A DNA stretch of 19,728 bases from Dimargaris cristalligena (Eukaryota; Kickxellomycota; Dimargaritomycetes; Dimargaritales; Dimargaritaceae): assembly GCA_027576995.1 (NCBI GenBank), contig JANBQC010000533.1, positions 1 through 19,728 of the forward strand, written 5' to 3'. Both the position numbers and the translations under genes were made by a program. Position 1 is the stretch's first letter, and every line of letters starts with the position of its first letter. Positions 9,153 through 17,179 of the stretch are shown piece after piece. The notes below the pieces were generated by a model that saw only the letters and a list, made by a program, of their open reading frames with translations, ran no database searches and was not told the DNA's origin.

Positions 9153-11015
9153 ATGAAGGTGACTTATCGCGTCGGTATCCTGCAATGCCTTATGCTCACC
9201 ATGGTGGTTCTGGCCGCGGATTCGGGTGATAACGTTTCGTACGGTGATAATCAGCCCCCGGCTCCGCCTTCGTACATTAGTACCGCTGAACCTCCCCAGC
9301 CCGAGACTAGCGAAGAGCCGGCTCCAATGGAACCTTCCTACGAGGCCGGAACCCCCATTGGGACTCCGACCGAGTATGTTCCTCCAGTTGAGACGCCCTA
9401 TGAAACTCCAACCCAATATGTCCCTCCGGTTGAGACGCCCTACGAAACTCCCACCGAGTACGTTCCCCCGGTTGAGTTCCCCTCGTACTCGGAACAGCCC
9501 GCCGTCGAAACGGTGGTGGTGACCGAAGAGGTGGAAGTCACGGTGGGACCGGAGCCCACCACCGTGTACCAAACACCTGAAACTATGACGGAAGTAGTCG
9601 AAGTCACGGTGCAACCGGAGCCCACCACCGTGTACCAAGCCCCCGAAACTATGACGAAAATAGTCGAAGTCACGGTGCAACCAGAGCCCACCACCATCTA
9701 CGAGTATAAGTACCCGGAGCCCGTGGCTTCCTATGTTCCGCGCCCTAAGCCCGACAATCCGCCCCAGCCGGTATATGAGGCACCGGAATCGGAACCGCAA
9801 CCCGAGAGTCCGCCCCTGCGGGATTACGAGGGTGAAGCACCTGCGTCTCTGCCTCAGCGAAAGTACGAAGGTGTGGCACTCGAGCCGGATAGTGATAGTA
9901 ACGAACCCGAGACACCATCTCAATCGGGCGACGATGACGCCGAACCTGAATATCCGTCTCAGCCCGAAGACGATGGCACTGAGCCTGGATACCCCCCTCA
10001 GCCGGAATACGACAGTACCGAACCGGAAACTCCCTCCCTGCCGGCGAACTATAAAAGCGCGATGCCCAAGCCGGTGACTGAACCCCCCACTTCTTCGGAT
10101 GACCAGCAGGAAATGGAGCCCCAGGATATGGGCAGCGCCGACTCCGGAGAGGAACCCAACGCGGAGTATGAACAGCAGCCGGAAACCGGCGACATGGCTG
10201 ACGATGGTACCACCAATTCCGACCAGTTGGGGGTCCAGCAGGCCGCCCAAATGGCCCAGGTGTTCGCCGCCATGGACAACGACGATGGTGACTACGGTAT
10301 TTTCGGCCGTAACGGGGGCGGCAATTATCAGGAAGATCCGGCCGCGGGTGCTATGCAGCGTCGGGCCGAGGGTGACGCCAGTGTCAACTCCGAATTGTTA
10401 GAATCGACCCCCGAAGGCGCGCCTACATCCACCAAAATTGAGGCCCAATTCACGACCCAGAATATCTTCACCCGCATCACTATTCCGGCGGCTATGTTTA
10501 CCTCTTTGCAGCAGGCAGTGGCCACCTCCCTTCCCACCCCCGCATCGTCGACCTCGACCTCGCCTTCGTCTTCTTCGTCCTCAACCTCAACCTCGACTTC
10601 TACTTCGACTTCTGGGTCCTCCTCGCTGACCTCGTTGGCCTCGTCTTCCGAGTCTCCCAAAGCTTCGACCTTACCCGAGTCGTCGACTACGGCCGAACCG
10701 TCGTGGGCGCAGATAGAGTGGGCGCCTCTCCCGGCTGTCCCGGGGGCATCCCAGCCCACTCAGCAAACCGCCTCCGCGAACGAAGCCCCCAAAGGGGCCC
10801 AGAAAACCCACAACCACCCCGAAACGACTACTGAGACGCCGACCACGTCGAGCCACTCGTCGTCTTCGACTTTCTCGCTGTCCTCGACCTCTTCGAGCAT
10901 GAGCATGAGCTCCGATGCAGTCTCGCGTCGTTTGACCCACGGCATTGGTTCGGTTGGATCAGCCCTGCTGGTCGTCATTCTAGTACAATTTTGGACCGTC
11001 GGTGCGGGATTTTAA
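9153..11015 (+). CDS. Repeat-rich Ser/Thr/Pro-rich, probably GPI-anchored cell-surface protein
   Basis: The 620-residue product starts with a signal peptide (about 1-22, MKVTYRVGIL...VVLAA). It then has a Pro/Glu-rich acidic region made of three tandem repeat families: 14 residues x3 (71-112, TPTEYVPPVETPYE type), 22 residues x3 (127-192, with the VEVTVQPEPTT core) and 13 residues x4 (251-302, EPEYPSQPEDDGT type). A less repetitive part (about 310-450) is followed by a long Ser/Thr stretch (about 455-590) suited to heavy O-mannosylation. The C-terminus is SRRL plus a hydrophobic tail (about 598-620), as expected for a GPI attachment signal with the omega site near the SSDA at 586-589. It resembles fungal wall mannoproteins or adhesins in design, but I recognise no catalytic or ligand-binding domain. 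Function is unknown. Start: first ATG after the TATA box that heads the signal peptide. Confidence 0.8.
   Translation: MKVTYRVGILQCLMLTMVVLAADSGDNVSYGDNQPPAPPSYISTAEPPQPETSEEPAPMEPSYEAGTPIGTPTEYVPPVETPYETPTQYVPPVETPYETPTEYVPPVEFPSYSEQPAVETVVVTEEVEVTVGPEPTTVYQTPETMTEVVEVTVQPEPTTVYQAPETMTKIVEVTVQPEPTTIYEYKYPEPVASYVPRPKPDNPPQPVYEAPESEPQPESPPLRDYEGEAPASLPQRKYEGVALEPDSDSNEPETPSQSGDDDAEPEYPSQPEDDGTEPGYPPQPEYDSTEPETPSLPANYKSAMPKPVTEPPTSSDDQQEMEPQDMGSADSGEEPNAEYEQQPETGDMADDGTTNSDQLGVQQAAQMAQVFAAMDNDDGDYGIFGRNGGGNYQEDPAAGAMQRRAEGDASVNSELLESTPEGAPTSTKIEAQFTTQNIFTRITIPAAMFTSLQQAVATSLPTPASSTSTSPSSSSSSTSTSTSTSTSGSSSLTSLASSSESPKASTLPESSTTAEPSWAQIEWAPLPAVPGASQPTQQTASANEAPKGAQKTHNHPETTTETPTTSSHSSSSTFSLSSTSSSMSMSSDAVSRRLTHGIGSVGSALLVVILVQFWTVGAGF
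9363..9488 (+). repeat. Tandem repeat, 3 x 42 bp (14 residues)
   Basis: Within the surface-protein gene, three consecutive 42-base units encode TPTEYVPPVETPYE, TPTQYVPPVETPYE and TPTEYVPPVEFPSY. The first two differ at one residue and the third diverges at its end. Pro-Pro and Tyr are spaced regularly. Confidence 0.9.
9531..9728 (+). repeat. Tandem repeat, 3 x 66 bp (22 residues)
   Basis: Three 66-base units (residues 127-148, 149-170, 171-192) share the core VEVTVxPEPTTxY followed by Q-x-PETMT in the first two; the last half of the third unit has diverged (EYKYPEPVA). The alternating valines predict beta strand, unlike the Pro-rich flanks. Confidence 0.9.
9903..10058 (+). repeat. Tandem repeat, 4 x 39 bp (13 residues)
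   Basis: Four 39-base units (residues 251-302) encode EPETPSQSGDDDA, EPEYPSQPEDDGT, EPGYPPQPEYDST and EPETPSLPANYKS. They are acidic and Pro-rich, and more diverged than the other two families. Confidence 0.85.
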
Positions 11016-11103
11016 ACCAACTATTTCTATGTAGCACCGGCCCGGCCTCGTAACTCTGTATCGTGTAGGATGGAACGGGAGCAGCAGCTATTCTAGTCTG
11101 ATC

Positions 11104-11127
11104 CCTAATCCTAATCCTAATCCTAAC
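11104..11127. repeat. Short telomere-like CCTAAT/CCTAAC tandem repeat
   Basis: There are three exact CCTAAT units and one CCTAAC, preceded by one extra C. On the other strand this reads as GTTAGG followed by ATTAGG units, close to the common fungal telomere repeat TTAGGG. It lies about 90 bases after the stop of the surface-protein gene and is too short to be an actual chromosome end. Confidence 0.7.
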
Positions 11128-11830
11128 TCTATGATTTTGGGTTTTTTGTACAAGTAGGCACGGAGACCGTGAGGCTTTGCATATTTGTCCATCCCTATTT
11201 ATTATCGCCGTAGTTAAATGGCCGTTAAAGATCCTCTCAGCCTTGGCATTTTGCCCCCTTCTAATAGGGGGTTTATCGGCTGATCTTTATCCGAAATGAT
11301 TTCGCTTACCCCACTTGGTCTTTGCAATAAACATCCGCTTTGTTTGAAAGTTACTTTACAACCTGGGCTAAGCCACCCTAGCCTAGTTAGCCCTACGGGT
11401 GTGGCAATTGCCATTCTGGCCAGTATTGTCGTCCTACCAGCAGACATGGCGATTTTAAGCCTTTGCTCCTCACTAGTCATCACATGGCAGTCGGCTACTA
11501 GTGCTGCGCTCTCCCCAAGAGGAGGATTGGGCTAGCTTTGGCCAACCTGGGAAAGCTACTGAGAAAAGCATATAGCCTATAAGCGGTTTCAGGAGAGGTA
11601 GTGGGTGGGCCTCCTCGCGCATACATTAACAAGTGACGTTTCCCCCCATACAGCGACCCCACCGATAAAACCACGCTGGCCTTGCCTTGCCTTGTTGTCT
11701 TAAGGATCTTCTATCGGTTTATTCGCCCCTTCGCATTAACCTCCCATTGCCGTTCCCCGTTTCCTGACCGACTGTTGACGCTCCGGCATTTCTCTCTTTC
11801 GTTTCCACCCAAACCCGGTGCCCTCCCCTC

Positions 11831-11837
11831 TATATAA
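11831..11837 (+). promoter_or_regulatory. TATATAA box abutting the TSC13 start codon
   Basis: TATATAA sits only six bases before the ATG at 11844. If it acted as a normal TATA box, transcription would begin inside the coding region, so it is either non-functional or the true promoter lies further upstream. Confidence 0.35.
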
Positions 11838-11843
11838 TCTCCC

Positions 11844-12806
11844 ATGCAAATCATCGTTGAAAAGCGCCGCAAGCAGACCGCCAACCCGGCCTCCGGCCCG
11901 GCCAAGTCCAGCGGCCCTTTTCCACTTACCGTGGACTTGCCCACTCAAGCGGGCCTAACCGTAGGTGAACTCAAAGCGGCCATCGCTAAACGGGTCCCCC
12001 GACTCAGTCCTGAACGCCAACGCTTGACGCTATCGACCGCCGGTTCTACCCCCCTGCTGGACGACCGCGCCGAGTTAGCCTCCGTGGGTGTGGTGGACGG
12101 GGTCACGGTTCAGGTGAAGGACCTCGGTCCCCAGGTGGGCTGGCGCACAACTTTTATCTGCGAATACCTCGGCCCGTTCCTGGCCAACCCCCTCTTCTAT
12201 TTCTTCCCCCAATTTTTCTACCGTTCCGTGGTGGGCCCCGCTGTCCTGCATAGCCCGATGCAGAAAGTGGCCCTGCTCCTCTTCGAACTCCACTTCGCCA
12301 AGCGCCTGTACGAAACCATCTTCGTGCACCGTTTCAGCAACGGCACGATGCCCCTGACCAACCTGATCAAAAATACCGCCTACTATACCCTCATGGCCGG
12401 CGTCAGTGTAGGCTTCTGGGTGTACGGACCCTGGAATACAGTCGCCCAGGCCAGCAGTTACCGCTCCCCGCTCGAAACCGCCGTCTGCGTGGCCCTGTTT
12501 TTATTCGCGGAAGTGTCCAATTACATCACCCACCGTAACTTGAGTAGCCTGCGCCCCCCCGGTACGCGGGTGCGGAAGATCCCCCGGGGCTACGGCTTCG
12601 ACCTGGTGAGCTGCCCCAACTACCTCTTCGAGGTCATGGCCTGGGTGGTCTTCACTTACTATACCCGCTCGTTGGCTTCGCTGGCCTTTACCCTGGCCGG
12701 GGCTGGGCAGATGTACGTCTGGGCGGTTAAGAAGCACCGCAATTATCTGCGGGAGTTCCCCGACTATCCCAAGGACCGTCGGGCCATGATCCCCTATTTG
12801 CTGTAG
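11844..12806 (+). CDS. TSC13: Very-long-chain trans-2-enoyl-CoA reductase (TECR/Tsc13)
   Basis: The 320-residue protein performs the last step of the ER fatty-acid elongation cycle, NADPH-dependent reduction of trans-2-enoyl-CoA, supplying very-long-chain acyl chains for sphingolipids. Residues 1-92 form the family's ubiquitin-like N-terminal part (LTVGELKAAIAKR, PERQRLTL). From about 95 the steroid 5-alpha-reductase-type membrane domain follows, with GPQVGWRTTF, HFAKRLYETIFVHRFSNGTM (150-169), LIKNTAYY, IPRGYGFDLVSCPNYLFE (246-263) and the ending KHRNYLREFPDYPKDRRAMI. Lys153 and Tyr260 fit the conserved Lys and Tyr held to be catalytic in yeast Tsc13. Several hydrophobic spans agree with a polytopic ER protein. 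No intron is needed. The start is the only ATG that gives the complete ubiquitin-like fold; an insert of about 15 polar residues near 8-24 is not typical. It converges on the protease gene. Confidence 0.95.
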   Translation: MQIIVEKRRKQTANPASGPAKSSGPFPLTVDLPTQAGLTVGELKAAIAKRVPRLSPERQRLTLSTAGSTPLLDDRAELASVGVVDGVTVQVKDLGPQVGWRTTFICEYLGPFLANPLFYFFPQFFYRSVVGPAVLHSPMQKVALLLFELHFAKRLYETIFVHRFSNGTMPLTNLIKNTAYYTLMAGVSVGFWVYGPWNTVAQASSYRSPLETAVCVALFLFAEVSNYITHRNLSSLRPPGTRVRKIPRGYGFDLVSCPNYLFEVMAWVVFTYYTRSLASLAFTLAGAGQMYVWAVKKHRNYLREFPDYPKDRRAMIPYLL

Positions 12807-13236
12807 GGCGTAGCGAATAATCACCCTAGCTGGCGGGTGCCATACTTGATTCTCTAAAATCGGGAAACGCAGTACCAAACATCACCACCCCTCTTCCCAC
12901 TCCACACATTAGCTTATTGGGTTAAATCGCAACCTTAGGTCTTTGTAATATTCGCCATTTCAATCGCCCCTTCTGTTCTCCTGATTTAGTCTGCAGTCAA
13001 ATACCAGACTTGATACATACTGCCGTTTCACCAATGCAACACAATTAATATACATTTATAGGTTTGTCAATGGGAGTTAGGATGATATTGGGTGTATAAG
13101 AAGGGAGAGGTATACAGAGGGAAATGCAGTGCGAAGGAGTTGGTGGGTAATCATAGAAGTAGATGGTAATTAAACCCAAACCCTTCCAAAAAAAAAATGA
13201 GTGTCAAAGGAAGGGGTAATTGAATGGATTCTCAAA
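12807..13236. other. Convergent spacer between TSC13 and the protease
   Basis: This shared 3' region has no gene. AT-rich stretches around 13040-13060 and an A-run at 13188-13197 may belong to 3' ends. The minus-strand protease stops at 13237. Confidence 0.5.
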
Positions 13237-14649
13237 TTACTGTTTGAGAGGGGCGAATCCCACGGCGAGGTTGTCGAAATCAAACACCGTGTAGTAATTT
13301 TTGATAAATGAATCACCAATGATCCACAAGCCCTCGTCGGTACCTTCGGTAATGGCCGAGTAACAGTAGTCGGGGTCCTCCTCGAAAGGCGCGTAAATCA
13401 AGTTAGCGAATGGAATCGGAAACCGCTGACCGGCCATTTGGAAGTCCAGGGTACCGGGGCGGTCGGCCAGACTACAGGGCACCAGCCAATTGCCGTCCCC
13501 GTTGCCGAGGTTTTTCCAGGCCTGGTCCAGCTGCTGGTGGATTAAATCGGCAACATAAGGGGGGACTACCAACAACGTGGTGCCGGTATCAATCATGGCC
13601 TGGCCTTCCACCCCGATATCGCGGTCGCCAACATGGATGGCCTGCACTTCGACTTCCCAATAATAAGCGCGGCTGAGGGGAATGTAGAGTAGTTCGCCGG
13701 TGTACATGGTAGGATCGATGTAGCCGAAGTCGACGTGACCTCCAGACCCGTCCGCGATTTGTTTACGGGACAGATGAAAAGCGACCACGCCACGGTCGAG
13801 CACACCTTGGTCCTTCATATTATCCAATGGGGTGCGCAGTCCCTCGACCGACGAGAGTTCCGCAAAGGCCAAACCGAACATACCGTCGTATTCGTTCCGT
13901 TCGAGTTCCTCCGACTCGGCCGTAGCCATGGCAAACGTTTGGTTGGCCACCCGGATACCCCCAATGGTCAGCGTATCGGACACCAACACCCCTTCGGCGT
14001 GGGTCCCGTCACCGTAACCGATGCTGAATTCCCGTCCGTCCGTTTGGAACGTGCTCGAGCGCGCGGGTTGGAAAGTGCGGTGACTAACGCACGCGGGCGA
14101 TGGACAGTCCAGACCAGGTAACCACAGGTCCGACGACCCCGTGTCGAAATTGACCCGGAAACTCTGGCCCGGCGTGCCGAGACTGATGATCCCGTAGTAT
14201 TCGGTATCGCCCTCGTAATTAATAAGGGACAGTCGGCTGGAACGGCTCGATAAGGCGGGGGGACTGTCGGCAGACACTACCCAGCGCTGGGGGGCGTCGG
14301 GATCAGAACCTGCGGTAGGCTGGCTAGGGGTGTCGGCGACCTTTAGCTCCCGGCGGTGCTGCGGGGAGCGACGGGAGGTGTGCCGGGAACCCCCCGAGGC
14401 CGTTTGGGCCAGGGAGGCGGACACGTGACGCTGGCGCTCCAGGGATCGCCGCCGAAGGTCGGCAAAGGGCTTGCGGTGGTGAGCATCGCGCTTCTGGATG
14501 GCTATCCGCTGGTGGCCCGGCGTAGAAGAGTGGTGGTTATCGGGGGTTGGGCCCGGCGCGGCGGGGGAGGCCGAGACTATATGTTGAACAGGTAATATAC
14601 CCAGTAGTAGCCATACCCCGGCCACAAAATAGGTGGAGCGACAGTGCAT
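13237..14649 (-). CDS. Secreted pepsin-family (A1) aspartic protease precursor
   Basis: The 470-residue protein is an aspartic endopeptidase of family A1. A signal peptide (about 1-28, hydrophobic FVAGVWLLLGILP) precedes a long basic pro-region (to about 140), rich in His, Arg and Ser, with dibasic sites at 53-54, 93-94 and 99-100 and an RRR at 66-68 that could be cut by a Kex2-type processing protease. The mature part has both catalytic motifs, FDTGSSDLW (Asp169) and IDTGTTLL (Asp354), and the flap Tyr212 in GYGDGTHAEG. Cysteine pairs 182/187 and 392/429 are at the usual disulfide positions. An N-glycosylation sequon is at Asn236. It ends in FDFDNLAVGFAPLKQ without a GPI tail, so it is probably soluble and secreted or vacuolar. 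The frame is open further upstream to a TTG; I chose the first in-frame ATG, which places the signal peptide at the N-terminus. Confidence 0.93.
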   Translation of the reverse strand: MHCRSTYFVAGVWLLLGILPVQHIVSASPAAPGPTPDNHHSSTPGHQRIAIQKRDAHHRKPFADLRRRSLERQRHVSASLAQTASGGSRHTSRRSPQHRRELKVADTPSQPTAGSDPDAPQRWVVSADSPPALSSRSSRLSLINYEGDTEYYGIISLGTPGQSFRVNFDTGSSDLWLPGLDCPSPACVSHRTFQPARSSTFQTDGREFSIGYGDGTHAEGVLVSDTLTIGGIRVANQTFAMATAESEELERNEYDGMFGLAFAELSSVEGLRTPLDNMKDQGVLDRGVVAFHLSRKQIADGSGGHVDFGYIDPTMYTGELLYIPLSRAYYWEVEVQAIHVGDRDIGVEGQAMIDTGTTLLVVPPYVADLIHQQLDQAWKNLGNGDGNWLVPCSLADRPGTLDFQMAGQRFPIPFANLIYAPFEEDPDYCYSAITEGTDEGLWIIGDSFIKNYYTVFDFDNLAVGFAPLKQ

Positions 14650-17179
14650 GCTTGCTAGACTGTTTGCCAATGAATAAAATATAAGGCGTGAAACTAACGG
14701 TGTGCCAATGTGGGTTACGTGCGTGTGTGTGGGGGTGTGGGGGTGCGCGTAAGGTGAAGGGGAAGAAGGATGAAGGTAGGGCTAGGTAGCCAGACGATAT
14801 TTTAATGAAGGAAAACTGCACTACTAGTCAGGAGGGAGTCGCGAACAATGGCCAGTCTAAAAAAATGGCTATGGAAGTGGAAACGCCTTTATGGAATATA
14901 TATTCAAAGGGTAGCGAACCGGCTGGGTAGGAGACTATGTGCCGAGTTCCAAAGTATGTAAACCCTCAAGCGGGGTTAGTATAGAGCAAGTAGTGAAGCC
15001 GAATATTTAACCAGCAGTTATAATACCGTCGGAGAGTAGTTCAAGGTTATAAACGGATACTCCAAAGGTACTACAACACAAGGTGCCTTCAAACCCAATT
15101 AGCAAGAGAAAAAAACGAAGACAGTAATTAGAGGTAGTTGATAATTATTCAAGATGTGATATATGGGGAAAACTAGGACAGAGGCCAGGTCGGGGGTATT
15201 TATGGTAAGGGCGGATAGGACGCTACTACTACTACGACTACTACTACTACTAATAGATTGCTGCTCCTTAAACAGGCCGATGCCTTAAGCTGCAACTGGT
15301 CAGCGTCAATCCCCCACCAACGGCTGATCATCACCACGGCCAAAGACCCGATGAGGATTTACTGACCTATAAGGCCTGTATATTTAGGTGCACATCACTT
15401 ATATTGATCACAGTACCATTTTCAAGATTGCCGGAGGGGCCATACAATAAAGGGAGCGGTGTAGAAGGGAGGGAGAGAAGATTAGGGCGGCGGTGGTTCT
15501 TTCAATAGACCTTCTGTGCATTGCAGGGTGATGTGAAAACGGGCTGGATTAATGGTGGGAATATGAACAACTAGGGTCGCAGCCGATGGCCAGTCATTTA
15601 GTCGGGATGGCCTTGTCAAAGAAAGGGCGGAGCGTATTATAATGTCTGGATCTTCCCCCCGCCGCCTTCTTCTCCCCGTCCATTTCTATTGTTCCGTCGA
15701 CTGAGTGGGGTGTTGGTCTTGGCGAATGCCGCTGGGGTAATGGGGATAGGGGGAGTCCACATGGTTGCAGAGGAGAAAAGACAGAGTGAGCCCACTAGTC
15801 TACTGCTACATGCCGGTTTGCTTACTCCGCTTTGCCTTTTCAGCCCCTTCGCAGGCGATACCCATTGTTTTCGGGGTGGCATTTGCCCGCGCCCCCTCGC
15901 TGGTAATAAATCTCAACGACCCTGGCAGTAAACCTTCCAGCCCCCCTTCTGCAGGCTGTGACGGCCAAACGAAGTCAGGCATCTCCACTTAATGTAAGCA
16001 TTTTTTATATGGGAAGCAATGGACCTCCAGGAGAAGGAAAATGAAGCCTTCCGTGCCTGCCAGTCCAGTCCGCCCTGGTTGATCGACCGGTTGCATTAGC
16101 CGTCCATACACATACACACCCTTCCATTGATTCCGCCGACGTATTGGTCGGAGAAATATTCCGATGGAATAACCTAAATATGCCAATAAACATTCCACGA
16201 TTCCAGCAGGTTCGCCAGTCAAGCTTATTTTGCGTATCCACCTGACGTTGTTCGTCACAGTTGGACCCGGGCATTTATTTAACCGGCGATACCAACCAGT
16301 GTTGGCGGATACACCGCTACGGGTACTTACCGCTTTGTACTCCTGATGACTTATACGCCTTGAATGCAGCAAGTTGTTAACCTCTGCAGCTTTTTAGGCC
16401 CTGCCCTAACACCCAGTTTATTATTAGTCTTGCCTCCCCCCCCCATGTTTCCCTATTGGGCTTTACAATGGAATATTTATTCATATACTACCCTATAATC
16501 CGACAGTGGATCATTCTATCCACCTTTGTCCTCAAGTGCCGGAATCGCTATTACACCTACCATAGGTCAGCCTTGGGAGGGGGGAAAGAAGAGGGTGTCA
16601 AGCATCGCTACTAGTCCAGATGATTTAGATTTAAGTTTTTTTGTTTAATTTTACTGCTATCCTTCTTCCTATCCTGGCCAGGTCTGTAGTGCTTGCGCAT
16701 ATTATTATTTCCAACCTGCGATACATTGGCTAATTATAGCTGGACTAGCCCGAGGTTGCAATTGGTGGACTGTTTGCCTTTTGACGAGTATGTGCATTAC
16801 GAATTTTAGCCTGTGTAACTTGAATATGGCCGATGACGACCACCCCTGCCCTCTTTCCCCCTTGTCCGCAAAAACATCTTTCTTTTTAAAATATACAAAG
16901 AACGACTTGATGACGTTGGGGGGAGGGGGGTAAATCCAGACAGGAGACAATACCCCATATTTTAGCACTAATTGAGTAAATCAAGCTGTAATTTTATTTG
17001 CAATCATATTGCTCCAAATGGCCCGAATCTAAGTATCATTGGATTCTAAGTTTGTGGGCTGAGATGACAGGCACACCCGTGAAGATACAGCGTAAGCAAA
17101 TGTAGAAAGGGGGAATATAGGACGGAATGAGCAATTGATTTCCGAAATGGCGGGTCCTGTTATTACTATTTTTCACCCG
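14650..17179. other. Long intergenic region (about 2.5 kb) without recognisable gene
   Basis: This holds the protease promoter and the 3' flank of the acyltransferase. On the protease side, a TATATA within an imperfect inverted repeat (CCTTTatggaatatatattcAAAGG, about 14886-14910) lies some 240 bases before the start, and a GT/G-rich tract is at 14719-14748. Open frames at 15689-15992 (+) and 15989-16372 (-) show no domain, mostly start at non-ATG codons and overlap each other. A splice-donor-like GTAAGT occurs on the minus strand at about 16325-16330, but I could not build a sensible exon chain around it. Other structure: a CTA microsatellite, a run of nine C's near 16435-16444 and paired G-runs near 16918-16930. 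Confidence 0.45.
15223..15252. repeat. CTA trinucleotide microsatellite
   Basis: Ten units are present, four CTA, one CGA, then five CTA. It lies in the intergenic region, outside any frame I consider coding. Confidence 0.9.

Larger units (their letters stand above)
11016..11843. other. Intergenic region upstream of TSC13
   Basis: The 3' end of the surface-protein gene leads into about 800 bases without a gene I recognise. A frame on the minus strand around 11214-11483 is open but has no family features. Elements noted are a telomere-like (CCTAAT)n stretch at 11104-11127 and a pyrimidine-rich stretch leading to TATATAA at 11831-11837, directly before the TSC13 start. Confidence 0.5.

Noticed and set aside
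9111..10250. 379-codon open frame on the minus strand within the surface-protein gene
   Set aside because: It is antisense to the repeat-rich coding region, starts at a non-ATG codon, and its Gly/Arg/Phe-rich composition mirrors the codon bias and repeats of the real gene.
15989..16372. 127-codon minus-strand frame with a GTAAGT donor inside
   Set aside because: No recognisable domain, overlapping alternative frames, and no acceptor/phase combination gave a coherent protein.
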